Positions 17,267-26,026 of a stretch of 48,173 nucleotides of DNA are shown here, piece by piece. Source of the DNA: Gemmatimonadaceae bacterium (GTDB taxonomy: Bacteria; Gemmatimonadota; Gemmatimonadetes; Gemmatimonadales; Gemmatimonadaceae); contig JAICLZ010000030.1 of assembly GCA_025929535.1 (NCBI GenBank), forward strand, positions 1-48,173. Direction: 5' to 3'. Position numbers and translations under genes: made by a program. Within the stretch, counting starts at the first letter, position 1; every line of letters begins with the position of its first letter. The notes under the pieces were generated by a model. That model was not told where the DNA came from. It did not search any database and saw only the letters and a program-made list of their open reading frames with translations.

Positions 17267-18115
17267 ATGAAGGGAGCGGCAGTCACGCTCGCTCTACTCG
17301 TCACACTTGCTGGACGAGCCGCAGCGCAGGGAACCACCGAGCCTACGGTACTCCTGAGCCCGGACAGCATGTGGAAGCAAAAACACAATCTGCGCGTGTG
17401 CGCGGATCCGGAGAACATGCCCTTCACGGACAGGAATCGTGAAGGATTCGACAACAAGATCGCGGACCTGATCGCCCACGAGCTCGGGGACAGTGTCTCG
17501 TATGCGTGGTGGCCGAGCAGGCGAGGCTATCTGCGCAACACGCTGAACGCAGGGACGTGCGATCTGGTGATAGGCGTGCCAGTGGGCTTCGATCCCGTTG
17601 CAACCACAAAGCCGTACTACCGCTCGACGTACTATATCGTCACCCGAACGGACAGAAAGCTCGACATCAAATCGCTCGATGATCCGCGTCTCAAGAAGCT
17701 GCGCATCGGCGTGAATCTGCTGGGTGAGGACTACACGAATACGCCTCCAGCCCACGCCTTGAGCGCGCATGGAATCGAGGGAACCGGAGTGGTAGGATTC
17801 TCCGGGTTCTACGACGAAGAGCACCATCCCGGCGAGATCATCGATTCGCTCGCGAAGGGGAACATCGACGTCGCGTTGGTCTGGGGCCCCGTGGCGGGCT
17901 ATTTCGCGAAGAAGTCGGGCGTGCCCATGACGTTGACGCCGCTTCCCGATTCGGACAGCCCCGAGCTGCCCTTTGCCTATTCGGTGGCGATCGGTACGCG
18001 TCGCTCCGACCGCGAGCTCAGAACGCTCGTGGATGACATTCTCGTCCGCAAGAAGCCGGAGATCGACAAGATTTTAATGGAATACAACGTGCCTACAATA
18101 GGCACCACGCGCTGA
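17267..18115 (+). CDS. xoxJ: XoxJ periplasmic substrate-binding-like protein
   Basis: A 282-residue secreted protein of the MxaJ/XoxJ branch of the extracellular solute-binding (SBP_bac_3) fold. The signal peptide ends AAAQG. The diagnostic motif LRVCADPENMPFTDRNREGFDNKIADLI follows. MxaJ/XoxJ are needed for methanol dehydrogenase activity and are thought to act in maturation or activation of the enzyme rather than solute import. The ATG at 17267 is chosen over 17234 because CGAGG stands 5 bases before it and the signal peptide starts there. It lies between xoxF and xoxG, the standard order. Confidence 0.92.
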   Translation: MKGAAVTLALLVTLAGRAAAQGTTEPTVLLSPDSMWKQKHNLRVCADPENMPFTDRNREGFDNKIADLIAHELGDSVSYAWWPSRRGYLRNTLNAGTCDLVIGVPVGFDPVATTKPYYRSTYYIVTRTDRKLDIKSLDDPRLKKLRIGVNLLGEDYTNTPPAHALSAHGIEGTGVVGFSGFYDEEHHPGEIIDSLAKGNIDVALVWGPVAGYFAKKSGVPMTLTPLPDSDSPELPFAYSVAIGTRRSDRELRTLVDDILVRKKPEIDKILMEYNVPTIGTTR

Positions 18116-18154
18116 GCGACCACCCGCCCAAGGCAATGTACAGGAGTGAACAGC

Positions 18155-19039
18155 ATGTCGATAAAGCGTTGTTTCGAGCTCTCCGCAGGTCCGTACTTCT
18201 CCGCTGTGGGCCGTGCCATGCTCATGGGAGGCGTGCTCAGCCTTGCCGTGGCCTGTGCGCGAAAAGATGCAGCGAAGACCGATAGCACAGTTGCTGCGTC
18301 CGACTCCGCGACGAATTCGGCTTCGGCCATGACGACTCCATCGGCGACGCCGGTCGAGAGCGCGTCGACAGGAGAAACGACGGTGTCGGCCGATTCGCAG
18401 AAGACTCCGCGCGTTGCCTCCGCGAGCGGTGCCTCCGGTGCAGCGACGACGTCCACGAAGTCGACCACGAGCACGAAGAGCTCGACGTCGCCCACGCATC
18501 ATACGGTGCATCACACGGACAACAGCACGGCGAAGCACGCTGCGGCTTCGTCGGAACGCGCCTCCGGCTCTACCGCCTCGAACAGCGGATCCACCGCGAC
18601 GACCGCCTCGTCCACCACCTCTTCGACACCGGCGCCCACGGCGTCCATGGCTTCGGCCGATACGGGTGAGAAGACCGCAGCCGACACGTCCAAGAAAACG
18701 GCCTCCGCGAGCGGAGCGGTGGACCATCTATTGGTATCGCCGCAGGAGTACGAAGGGTGGAAGATGTTCTCGGTGTACTGCTACCGCTGCCATGGTGTCG
18801 ATGCCATGGGCGGAGGGATTGCGCCTAATCTGCGCCACTCCGTGGGCCCCGAGGGAAGCGTCAACCACGAGGTGTTCATTCAGACCGTCACGAACGGTCG
18901 TCTCGACAAGGGAATGCCGACGTGGAAGGCCCTTCTGTCGCCGGAGCAGATGGAGGATCTCTGGTTGTACATCAACGCTCGCTCTTCGGGCCGCCTCGCT
19001 CCGGGGCGCCCGCACATGGCCTCGGGTGCCAATCCGTAG
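18155..19039 (+). CDS. xoxG: XoxG-type cytochrome c with long linker, predicted lipoprotein
   Basis: A 294-residue protein whose last 107 residues form a single-heme cytochrome c domain: CYRCH at residues 209-213 and a probable axial Met254 in GMPTW. It is the expected electron acceptor of XoxF. It is unusual in two ways. The signal ends in a lipobox (LAVAC, Cys34), which predicts a membrane anchor. A linker of about 150 residues, almost only Ser, Thr, Ala, Lys and a few His, separates the anchor from the heme domain. Typical XoxG is soluble and much shorter. The start is ATG 18155, with AGGAG 8 bases before it. Confidence 0.88.
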   Translation: MSIKRCFELSAGPYFSAVGRAMLMGGVLSLAVACARKDAAKTDSTVAASDSATNSASAMTTPSATPVESASTGETTVSADSQKTPRVASASGASGAATTSTKSTTSTKSSTSPTHHTVHHTDNSTAKHAAASSERASGSTASNSGSTATTASSTTSSTPAPTASMASADTGEKTAADTSKKTASASGAVDHLLVSPQEYEGWKMFSVYCYRCHGVDAMGGGIAPNLRHSVGPEGSVNHEVFIQTVTNGRLDKGMPTWKALLSPEQMEDLWLYINARSSGRLAPGRPHMASGANP

Positions 19040-19059
19040 TCATCGCGAGTGATGAAGCA

Positions 19060-19095
19060 CAAAGAGGGCGTCCGGATTTCCGGTCGCCCTCTTTG
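19060..19095. terminator. Bidirectional terminator between xoxG and doxX-like gene
   Basis: CAAAGAGGGCG (19060-19070) pairs with CGCCCTCTTTG (19085-19095), with CCGG/CCGG pairing inside. A- and T-rich flanks make it usable from both sides. It closes the xox block and the long minus-strand H4MPT island. Confidence 0.85.
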
Positions 19096-19114
19096 CATCG
19101 TGGAGCTCCGCCCG

Positions 19115-19648
19115 CTACGTGAGCAGCTGAACCAGCCTCGAGTCGGGCCAGCGTTCGCGCAGTCTCGCATCGAGCCCCCATCGCCGACCCGCACGTGCGA
19201 AGAGAAAGGTCAGCATCAGGATGAAGAGCATCACGTGAAAGCCCTGCTGGCCGGAGCTCTGCTGCTGCACGGCCATTCCGTAGAGCATCACCTGAATCAA
19301 TCCGAAAAACGCACCGAGTGGCGTGAGCAGCCCGAAGAGCAACGACAGACCGATGCCGATCTCACCCAGCGCTGTGAGAGTGGCGAAGACGTGCGAGTGC
19401 TGGATCACCGTGTCGAGCAGGAAGCCCTTGTACCAGGGAATCGGATTGTCCGACGCGTACTTCGCAATGAGCTTGGGCATCACGGCCTGCCAGCGAGCGG
19501 ACGCCGTGGGAAGCGGAAGGAAGCCGCCCACCAGGACGAAGCCAAGCTTCGTGAGGATGCTCTTGCCGAACCAGACGCCGACCACGATGCGCTGGGCAGC
19601 GATCCATCGCTCGGGAGCACGCATGGTGAGCGGTCGAAGATCGGTCAT
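19115..19648 (-). CDS. DoxX/DoxD family membrane protein
   Basis: A 177-residue integral membrane protein with about four hydrophobic helices, including FATLTALGEIGIGLSLLFGLL and FHVMLFILMLTFLFA, typical of the DoxX/TQO small-subunit family. Some relatives take part in quinone-linked oxidation or redox stress; the role here is unknown. Its ATG overlaps the mptG stop (ATGA), so it is the last gene of the H4MPT operon rather than part of the xox block. Confidence 0.8.
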   Translation of the reverse strand: MTDLRPLTMRAPERWIAAQRIVVGVWFGKSILTKLGFVLVGGFLPLPTASARWQAVMPKLIAKYASDNPIPWYKGFLLDTVIQHSHVFATLTALGEIGIGLSLLFGLLTPLGAFFGLIQVMLYGMAVQQQSSGQQGFHVMLFILMLTFLFARAGRRWGLDARLRERWPDSRLVQLLT

Positions 19649-20649
19649 CGTAACCTTGGAGAAATGTTCACCGCGGGAGATCGCGGTGTTTGGCGGTCGA
19701 AGCTGGTGACGCGAGCGCCGGTGCGTGCGAACTGATTGACGTACACCATTCCGCTTCCGTTGAGCACTTCACGCGCACCCGAAGCAAGCTCTGCTGCACA
19801 ATCATCGCCTTCCGTGATCGCGTAGACTGCGGGTCCCCACGAGCTCTGCCCGACGCCGACGGCACCGCGATCGCGCATCTTGCTGATCAGCTCGGTGCTG
19901 AGACCGGAGGCAAAGGTTCCTCCCTGCGCGGGTGCGAACCAGCTGCCATTGATCTGCTGGATCGTGGTGATCGTCTCGCCAAAGGCCGCCAGGTCGCCCT
20001 CCACGAGCGCTGGAAGAAGCGACAAGAGCACGAGATGGGCAACATGCTCGACCTCACGCAACGACGGCAGCGGAAGCTCGCGAAAGGCCTGGAGCTCCGA
20101 TTCGCCGCTCACGCCTTCGGCCGTCCACGGCACCGCGACCACGCAGCGCCACGAATCGGGAATGGGCAGTCGCACGAGCAGTGGCGCGATCCGCGCTTCA
20201 TCCTCACGCCGCCCTCCTTCCACAATGAAGCCTCCGCCCTCGAACAGCCAGGTCCCGATCGCGGATCGCCGGCCGCGACCGACGGCCGCCACCAGAGCTG
20301 CCGCGCTGGTGGGCCGATCGTAGAGCTCGGCGATGCCTCGTGCCACCGCGAGCGCGAGCTGGGTTCCGGAGCCGAGTCCGGCATGCTCGGGGATCGCGTG
20401 GCGGATTGCGATTCTGGCGCCGCCGCGTATCCCCTCCGACTCGAGATACCGGTGCGCGAAGGCGGCCGCGCGACCCGCTTCCGTGCCCTCGGTCTCCACT
20501 GCGGGAGCGCGCTCGACCTCGACGACGAGGGATGGATCGAACACGCCGGCGCCGATGCCTCCGAAGCGGCGGCCGAGTGAGCCGCGGAGGTCGAGCATGC
20601 CGAAGTGCAGTCGCGCCGGCGCTTCGATGCGAACGATGTGTTCAGCCAC
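19645..20649 (-). CDS. mptG: Beta-ribofuranosylaminobenzene 5'-phosphate synthase (RFAP synthase)
   Basis: A 334-residue GHMP-kinase-fold enzyme that joins p-aminobenzoate to PRPP with loss of CO2, the first committed step of the arylamine part of H4MPT. The N-terminus IEAPARLHFGMLDLRG and the PEHAGLGSGTQLALAVARG motif (about residues 86-105) are characteristic. GTG 20649 overlaps the DUF447 stop by 8 bases. The genes directly upstream make p-aminobenzoate, which fits this enzyme exactly. Confidence 0.93.
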   Translation of the reverse strand: MAEHIVRIEAPARLHFGMLDLRGSLGRRFGGIGAGVFDPSLVVEVERAPAVETEGTEAGRAAAFAHRYLESEGIRGGARIAIRHAIPEHAGLGSGTQLALAVARGIAELYDRPTSAAALVAAVGRGRRSAIGTWLFEGGGFIVEGGRREDEARIAPLLVRLPIPDSWRCVVAVPWTAEGVSGESELQAFRELPLPSLREVEHVAHLVLLSLLPALVEGDLAAFGETITTIQQINGSWFAPAQGGTFASGLSTELISKMRDRGAVGVGQSSWGPAVYAITEGDDCAAELASGAREVLNGSGMVYVNQFARTGARVTSFDRQTPRSPAVNISPRLR

Positions 20650-21223
20650 CGGCGCCCTGCGCCGATGCGATCGCGGCCAGCTTGTCCTCGATGTGATCCG
20701 TCAGGAGCTCCATGGCCTCGTGCTCGCGCGGGCCCGCGGTCTTGTCGACGATCACCTGCAGCCGCGCGAGATCCGCGCGAATCTCCGCCGCGGAAATGAG
20801 ATGCGTGCGCGTGGCGACGATGGCGGTCTCGAGCACCGCGTTGCGCGCACGGTTGAAGCCGATGAACTCGCGGATGGCGCCGTGATGCACGACCGCCGCG
20901 TCGATGCGCGAGCGGGGCGGAGTGGCATCGATGTGGCGCACCTCGAGCTCGCGCCACGAGCACGCGGCCTCGAGCACCACGCCGCGCACGCGCACTGCGG
21001 GGAAGGCGGGATATTGCGGGCTCGAGATGGCGGCACGCGCGAACAGCATCACATCGTCGGTGAGATTCACGACGGCCGCACCGCCATCGCGCAGGTTGCG
21101 AAAGGTCATGGTCTCGAGGAACGGCTTGACGACGATGCGATCGTCGCCCCACTCCACGCCCATGGGCGCGAAGTTCACGAGCCCCGCGGGGTCCATCGTG
21201 GTGATGATCGCTTCGATGATCAT
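20642..21223 (-). CDS. DUF447 family flavin-binding-like protein of H4MPT loci
   Basis: About 193 residues. The sequence IIEAIITTMDPAGLVNFAPMGVEW matches the DUF447 pattern, a split-barrel FMN-binding-like fold found in methanogens and in H4MPT-using bacteria. The reaction is not established; a reductase in H4MPT synthesis would fit. The ATG at 21223 overlaps the pabC stop (ATGA), favouring it over the ATG three codons earlier. Confidence 0.8.
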   Translation of the reverse strand: MIIEAIITTMDPAGLVNFAPMGVEWGDDRIVVKPFLETMTFRNLRDGGAAVVNLTDDVMLFARAAISSPQYPAFPAVRVRGVVLEAACSWRELEVRHIDATPPRSRIDAAVVHHGAIREFIGFNRARNAVLETAIVATRTHLISAAEIRADLARLQVIVDKTAGPREHEAMELLTDHIEDKLAAIASAQGAGG

Positions 21224-22071
21224 GCGCCGCACTCGTCGCGCGCGAGCATCGCGTAGGCGGAGATGATGCGCTGGGTGACATCGCCCGGTCGGCCCGTGCC
21301 GATGGCGGTGGTCGCGATGCGGACGAGCGGAGCGATCTCGCGAATCGAGCTCGTGAGAAACAGCTCGCTTGCCATCGCGAGCTCCGGCTCGGCGATCTCG
21401 CGCTCGACGGTATCGATGCCAAGCGCCGGCGCGATCTCGACGACGGCGGCCCGCGTGATGCCGGGGAGCACGCCACAGCTGCGTGGAGGCGTGACCAGCG
21501 TGCCATCGATCACCGCGAAGAAATTGCTCGCAGTCGCCTCCGAGATGTGTCCGGCGGTGTCGAGAAAGATTGCATCGTCCGCGCCAGCGGCCTTCGCGAT
21601 CGACAAGGCGAGCACCGACTCGGTGTACGAGAGCGTTTTCATTCCCGACGTGAGTGCGTGCTCGTTGCGTCGCGCCGTCGCCATGGCGGCAACGATCGAG
21701 CGCGGCTCGCTGGCTGGCGTGAGCGGCGCGATCGCGAGCGCGACGGTCGGCGCCGGATGTGGCGGTGGCGCGAGTCCCGGCGGTGCCGGTCCTCGCGTGA
21801 CCGTGAGCCGCACGCTCGCGTGCTCATAGCCGTAGGTGAACGCAGTGCGTGACGCCGCCGCGACGTGATCGCGCAAGCCCGGGGCAATCGGGATGCCGAG
21901 GACGCGCGCGCTCCCGAAGAGCCGATCGAGATGTGCATCGAGGCGAAAGACGGTGCCGCCGCGCGCGCGCATCGTCTCGAACAATCCGTCCGCGAGCGTG
22001 AAGCCTCGATCGAGCAGCGAGAGCAGCGGCTCGTCGACCGGGCGCTGGACTCCATTCAGCCAGAACATCAT
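21220..22071 (-). CDS. pabC: Aminodeoxychorismate lyase-type class IV aminotransferase
   Basis: A 283-residue PLP enzyme of fold IV. The Schiff-base lysine is Lys145 in MKTLSYTE. ISEATASNFFAV and CGVLPGITR are the usual phosphate-binding motifs. Branched-chain and D-amino-acid aminotransferases share the fold. The context, directly after pabA and pabB, points to aminodeoxychorismate lyase, which releases p-aminobenzoate. Its ATG overlaps the pabA stop by 4 bases. Confidence 0.87.
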   Translation of the reverse strand: MMFWLNGVQRPVDEPLLSLLDRGFTLADGLFETMRARGGTVFRLDAHLDRLFGSARVLGIPIAPGLRDHVAAASRTAFTYGYEHASVRLTVTRGPAPPGLAPPPHPAPTVALAIAPLTPASEPRSIVAAMATARRNEHALTSGMKTLSYTESVLALSIAKAAGADDAIFLDTAGHISEATASNFFAVIDGTLVTPPRSCGVLPGITRAAVVEIAPALGIDTVEREIAEPELAMASELFLTSSIREIAPLVRIATTAIGTGRPGDVTQRIISAYAMLARDECGA

Positions 22072-22727
22072 CGAACGGGATCCACGGGCGCGAAGGCGAG
22101 GTCGGCGCGATCGGGCAACGGCGATTCGCGCGCGCGATCACCGTGCAGAAAATGATCGATCAGCCAATAGCCATGCTCGGTGAGCGCGGACTCCGGATGA
22201 AACTGCACACCGACGACGGGATGGGTGCGATGCGCAACAGCCATGATCTCGTCGTCTTCCGATCTGGCGGTGACGCGCAGCTCAGGGGGCAGCGACTCCG
22301 GGGCGATCACGAGCGAGTGGTAGCGTGTTGCGGTGAACGGTGATGGGACGCCCGCGAACAGCTCGCTCCCATCGTGATGTATGCGCGACGTCTTGCCGTG
22401 CATCGGCTTGCGCGCCCGCACGATCTCGGCGCCATACGCCGCGCCGATGGCCTGGTGACCCAGACACACCCCGAGGATGGGAGTGTCCTTCCCGAGCTCC
22501 CGAATGAGGTTGACGGAGATCCCGGCCTCACTGGGCGAGCACGGACCCGGCGAGACGATGATGTGCGATGGCGCGAGCTCGCGGATCTCGTCGATCGAGA
22601 TCGCATCGTTCCGGACGACCAGCGGGTGCTCGCCGAGTTCCCGCACGTAGCGCGAAAGATTGTAGACGAACGAGTCGTAGTTGTCGAGAAGGAGGATCAC
22701 GCCGTACGCGTTTGCTGGTGAGGTCAA
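22068..22727 (-). CDS. pabA: Aminodeoxychorismate synthase glutaminase component
   Basis: A class I glutamine amidotransferase of about 219 residues. It has LLLDNYDSFVYNL at the start, nucleophile Cys88 in GVCLGHQ and the catalytic His/Glu pair in QFHPES. It supplies ammonia to PabB. TTG 22727 overlaps the pabB stop; a GTG 8 codons on (V10) starts closer to the conserved region. TrpG is closely similar, but the neighbouring PabB-type lysine argues for p-aminobenzoate synthesis. Confidence 0.9.
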   Translation of the reverse strand: MTSPANAYGVILLLDNYDSFVYNLSRYVRELGEHPLVVRNDAISIDEIRELAPSHIIVSPGPCSPSEAGISVNLIRELGKDTPILGVCLGHQAIGAAYGAEIVRARKPMHGKTSRIHHDGSELFAGVPSPFTATRYHSLVIAPESLPPELRVTARSEDDEIMAVAHRTHPVVGVQFHPESALTEHGYWLIDHFLHGDRARESPLPDRADLAFAPVDPVR

Positions 22728-24193
22728 CCCGCCAGAGCTCGAATGAGCGCGCGAGCCTTGTCGAAGGTTTCGCGGTATTCCTGCTCGGGATCGGAGTCGG
22801 CGACGATGCCACCGCCTGCGGAAAAGTATACCTGCCCGTTGACCGCCTGATAGGTGCGAATGACGATGCTCGTGTCCATGACGCCCGTGAGGCTGAGATA
22901 GCCTATGGATCCGCAGTAGACACCGCGCCGCGAGGGCTCGAGCTCGGCAATGATCTCCATCGCGCGCACCTTCGGCGCGCCGGTGATCGACCCGCCCGGA
23001 AAAGTGGCGCAGAGAAGATCGATTGCGTCGCGCCCGGGCTCGAGAGTTCCGGTGACGGTGGACACGAGATGATGCACGGTGGCGTAGCGCTCGAGCGCGA
23101 ACAGCTCCAGTACGCGAACGCTGCCGGGGAGCGACACGCGCGAGAGATCGTTTCGCATCAGATCGACGATCATGAGGTTTTCCGCGCGATCCTTGACACT
23201 CTCCTGTAGCGCGCGGCCGAGCGCGGCGTCGTGCGCGGGGTAGACGCCGCGCGGGCGCGTGCCCTTGATCGGGCGGGCTTCCACCCCGCGCGCGGAGTCG
23301 AGGCGGAGAAAGCGTTCGGGGGAGGCGCTGGCGACGGTGAGCTCGCCGAACTCCAGGAATGCGGCGAAGGGCGCGGGATTGATCTCGCGCAGGCGCCGGT
23401 AGAGCGCGAATGGCGACGCGGTAAGCGGTGCCTCGAAGCGCTGGGAGAGATTGGCCTGAAAGATGTCGCCCGCGATGATGTACTCGCGCACGCGGGTGAG
23501 GGCGTCGAGGTAGCCGCGATGCGTGAACGAGGATCGGAGCCCGAGGCCGGCCGGAATGTCGGAATCGGAAACCGGGTACGAGGGAGCGTGCTCAGCGCAT
23601 GACGATGAAGCGGCTGGCAAGCTGAACGGTACCGCAGGGCTGAGCGATGTCGACGAGAGGCGCTCACGGACGAGAGCGAGCCGATCCACGCAGCGCTGCG
23701 ATTTCTCCGCACCGGCATCTGGAAGGCCCGTGGAGATGACCCATGCGCAGCGCTCGAGGTGGTCCCAGGCGATTACCCAGTCGTAGATGCAGAATACCAC
23801 ATCGGGAATTGCGAGATCGTCGTAGCGGGGCGAAGGGAGGCATTCCAGCACCGCTCCCCAGTCGTAGGCGAGATAACCGGCGGCGCCTCCCTGGAATGGT
23901 GGCAGGCCGCTCACCGGCTCCGCGAGATGCGGCGCGAGCAGGTCGCGCACTCCTGCGAGCGCATGCGAGGCCAGTCGCGTCTCGACACCGGTGCGCGTAT
24001 CGAGCACGGATGCGTGCGCGCCTTTGCCGTGCACGACCAGCGAGGGATCCGCCATGAGAAAGGAGTAGCGGCCAAGGCGAGCCGGATCGCGCGCGCTGTC
24101 CAGGAACAACAGGTACGGCATTCCCCTGAAGCGAGCGCAGCTTTCGATCGGATCGGGAACGGGGACCAGCTCCTCGACGAGCGGCGTGCTCAT
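22724..24193 (-). CDS. pabB: Aminodeoxychorismate synthase component I
   Basis: A 489-residue chorismate-using enzyme. Lys310 in PIKGTRPRG is the nucleophile that distinguishes PabB from anthranilate synthase TrpE (PIAGT). Also present are GDIFQANLSQRF, DLMRNDLSRV and GGSITGAPKVRAMEII. It makes 4-amino-4-deoxychorismate with PabA. The ATG overlaps the preceding stop by 4 bases. It is placed in the H4MPT operon rather than with folate genes, implying a dedicated p-aminobenzoate supply for MptG. Confidence 0.93.
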   Translation of the reverse strand: MSTPLVEELVPVPDPIESCARFRGMPYLLFLDSARDPARLGRYSFLMADPSLVVHGKGAHASVLDTRTGVETRLASHALAGVRDLLAPHLAEPVSGLPPFQGGAAGYLAYDWGAVLECLPSPRYDDLAIPDVVFCIYDWVIAWDHLERCAWVISTGLPDAGAEKSQRCVDRLALVRERLSSTSLSPAVPFSLPAASSSCAEHAPSYPVSDSDIPAGLGLRSSFTHRGYLDALTRVREYIIAGDIFQANLSQRFEAPLTASPFALYRRLREINPAPFAAFLEFGELTVASASPERFLRLDSARGVEARPIKGTRPRGVYPAHDAALGRALQESVKDRAENLMIVDLMRNDLSRVSLPGSVRVLELFALERYATVHHLVSTVTGTLEPGRDAIDLLCATFPGGSITGAPKVRAMEIIAELEPSRRGVYCGSIGYLSLTGVMDTSIVIRTYQAVNGQVYFSAGGGIVADSDPEQEYRETFDKARALIRALAG

Positions 24194-25620
24194 GGAGCTT
24201 TGGTACCGCCCTCGGGCGCGGAGCGCCTTCGCGAGCGCTGCGTCAGCCTCACGTGCTCCGACTTCACGTCGTCCGGCGGGGTGAGATAGCCCCAGGAGAG
24301 CGACCCTTCCTGGCGGTACGTCTTGCCGAGGGTGATCGCGAGCTTTGCCTTCGCGAGCTCCTTGCCGAGATAGAAGGCATGGGTGGCCTCGTCGACGCCG
24401 AGCTGGGAGAAGATCTCCTGAATGTCGGTGCCGCGCACGAAGAGATCGCGGTTGAGCACCGTGATCGTGTCACGATCGGTGAAGATCCGGAAGTTCGGAT
24501 CGGTGATGCGACCCTGAAGCTCGCGAAGCTCCGCCTCGCCGTACTCGAGAATCCTGGGATCCTTGACCGTGACGAGTCGATCGTCGACGCGCTTGGGAAC
24601 GACCTTGTTCGTCACCGCGTGGTACATCAGCCGCCGCGCGATGTCGATCTCGCGCACGGAGCCATGTGCCCACGGAATCACCTCGGTCGTGAGCACGGCG
24701 CGAATGCCGAGCTCCTGGCAGATCGCGATCAGCAGTGCGTTCACGCCGGTGGAATCCGCCGCCGTGAGCTCGGTGATGTTTCCAACGCCCATCATCATCT
24801 CCGCGTCGGGCCAGCGCCGCCGCGCTTCCGCGTAGCGCTCGATGGACGCGGTGAAGCCGAATCCGATCGGCTCGATGATGGGATCGATGAGGAACGGAAT
24901 CTCGAGTGTGGAGAGGAGCTCGAGCGTGGGCGCGATGCTCTCGAGGGGAGCGCCGAAGTCCGGAAGCGTGACGACGCGAATGCTGCGTCCCGCGAGCTCG
25001 CGCGCGACGTCGAGATTGCTGGAATTGATGCTGAGCACCAGCGTCGCCCCGGCGTTTACCGCCGTGCGTATCTCGGCGGCGTTGAAGGTGTCGATGCTGA
25101 CGCGCAGGCCTGCGGAAAGGAGATCGCGCACGACGCCATCGAGCTCCGGAAAGGCGAGTCCGGGTGTGCAGCCGATGTCGATGTAGTCCGCACCGGAATC
25201 ACGAAAGTGCAGCGCCTCGCGCATGATCGCCTCACGCGACAGGCGCGGCGCATTGTTGATCTCCGCGATGATCTCTATGTCCCACGCGCCGTACTCCTCG
25301 CGTGCGGCGGCCTGGCCGAAGTATTCGGGGATCTCGCGCAGATCCTTCGGGCCTTTCTCCACGCGCACGGCGAAGTGATCGGCGATGGAGGATGTGGCTC
25401 CTTCGCAGAGGCCGGGAATGAGCACGAGGTCGGTTCCCGGCGGGACCGTGAGATGCTTCGCGATCCACTCCGTGGTCATGAGCGCCGCGACCGTGATCGG
25501 CAGCATCGCCACTTCCGTCGCGAACGGCGGCTGCATCGATGCGAGCGTGCCGCGAAGCGCCGGCTCGGCGAGCTTCCCGGTTACGAAGAGGACGCGCGAA
25601 GGCGCTTGGACCGCTGCCAC
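24190..25620 (-). CDS. Dihydropteroate synthase-related protein of the H4MPT pathway
   Basis: A 476-residue protein of the DHPS-related family known from methanogens and H4MPT-using bacteria. The N-terminal about 130 residues are a separate domain (RVLFVTGKLAEPALR). A TIM-barrel pterin-binding domain follows, with IIAEINNAPRLSRE, SGADYIDIGCTPG and RVSIDTFNAAEI corresponding to DHPS strands. It probably joins the pterin to the ribofuranosylaminobenzene moiety, but this is inference from family and context. The C-terminal tail is rich in Arg and Lys. Confidence 0.85.
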   Translation of the reverse strand: MAAVQAPSRVLFVTGKLAEPALRGTLASMQPPFATEVAMLPITVAALMTTEWIAKHLTVPPGTDLVLIPGLCEGATSSIADHFAVRVEKGPKDLREIPEYFGQAAAREEYGAWDIEIIAEINNAPRLSREAIMREALHFRDSGADYIDIGCTPGLAFPELDGVVRDLLSAGLRVSIDTFNAAEIRTAVNAGATLVLSINSSNLDVARELAGRSIRVVTLPDFGAPLESIAPTLELLSTLEIPFLIDPIIEPIGFGFTASIERYAEARRRWPDAEMMMGVGNITELTAADSTGVNALLIAICQELGIRAVLTTEVIPWAHGSVREIDIARRLMYHAVTNKVVPKRVDDRLVTVKDPRILEYGEAELRELQGRITDPNFRIFTDRDTITVLNRDLFVRGTDIQEIFSQLGVDEATHAFYLGKELAKAKLAITLGKTYRQEGSLSWGYLTPPDDVKSEHVRLTQRSRRRSAPEGGTKAP

Positions 25621-25632
25621 TTACGCCGACAC

Positions 25633-26001
25633 TTACTTCGGATCGCCGCCCCGAACGAACTTGTTCGGCGTGCCTTCGAGACCGATGGTGCGCCCCGCCT
25701 CGGGACGCCAGAGCACCGTATCCTCGATCTTGCGCGCGAGCTCGAAATCCTTGTCGGTGATGCCGCCGGCGGAATGCGTCTGCAGCTTCACGCCCACCTT
25801 GGCCCAGGTCACCGAAAGGTCGGGGTGATGGTACGCCGCCTCGGCGAGATAGCCGATGGTGTTGACGAGCATGAGCGTCGTCGGCCAGCCATCCGTCTTG
25901 AACTGGCGACGAATCCACTTGTCCTCGAAGTACCAGCCCGGAAGCTCGCGAAGCTTCTCGGCGATCTGCTCTTCACTGTACGTCGGATCCTTTCTGACCA
26001 T
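25633..26001 (-). CDS. Pterin-4a-carbinolamine dehydratase family protein
   Basis: A 122-residue PCD fold. The core HHPDLSVTWAKVGVKLQTHS carries the family's paired His and the later His. The usual enzyme dehydrates 4a-hydroxytetrahydropterin. In H4MPT loci such genes may act on a methanopterin precursor; the function there is not proven. It has 12- and 25-base gaps to its neighbours, consistent with one operon. Confidence 0.88.
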   Translation of the reverse strand: MVRKDPTYSEEQIAEKLRELPGWYFEDKWIRRQFKTDGWPTTLMLVNTIGYLAEAAYHHPDLSVTWAKVGVKLQTHSAGGITDKDFELARKIEDTVLWRPEAGRTIGLEGTPNKFVRGGDPK

Positions 26002-26026
26002 TAGCTTCGACTCCTCGAATTGTTCT

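Noticed and set aside
22068-24193. trpE/trpG for tryptophan synthesis
   Set aside because: PIKGT instead of PIAGT in the large subunit and the adjacent aminodeoxychorismate lyase point to p-aminobenzoate.
24253-26004. 583-codon plus-strand open frame opposite the DHPS-like and PCD genes
   Set aside because: Composition and lack of motifs mark it as antisense shadow; both minus-strand genes are well supported.
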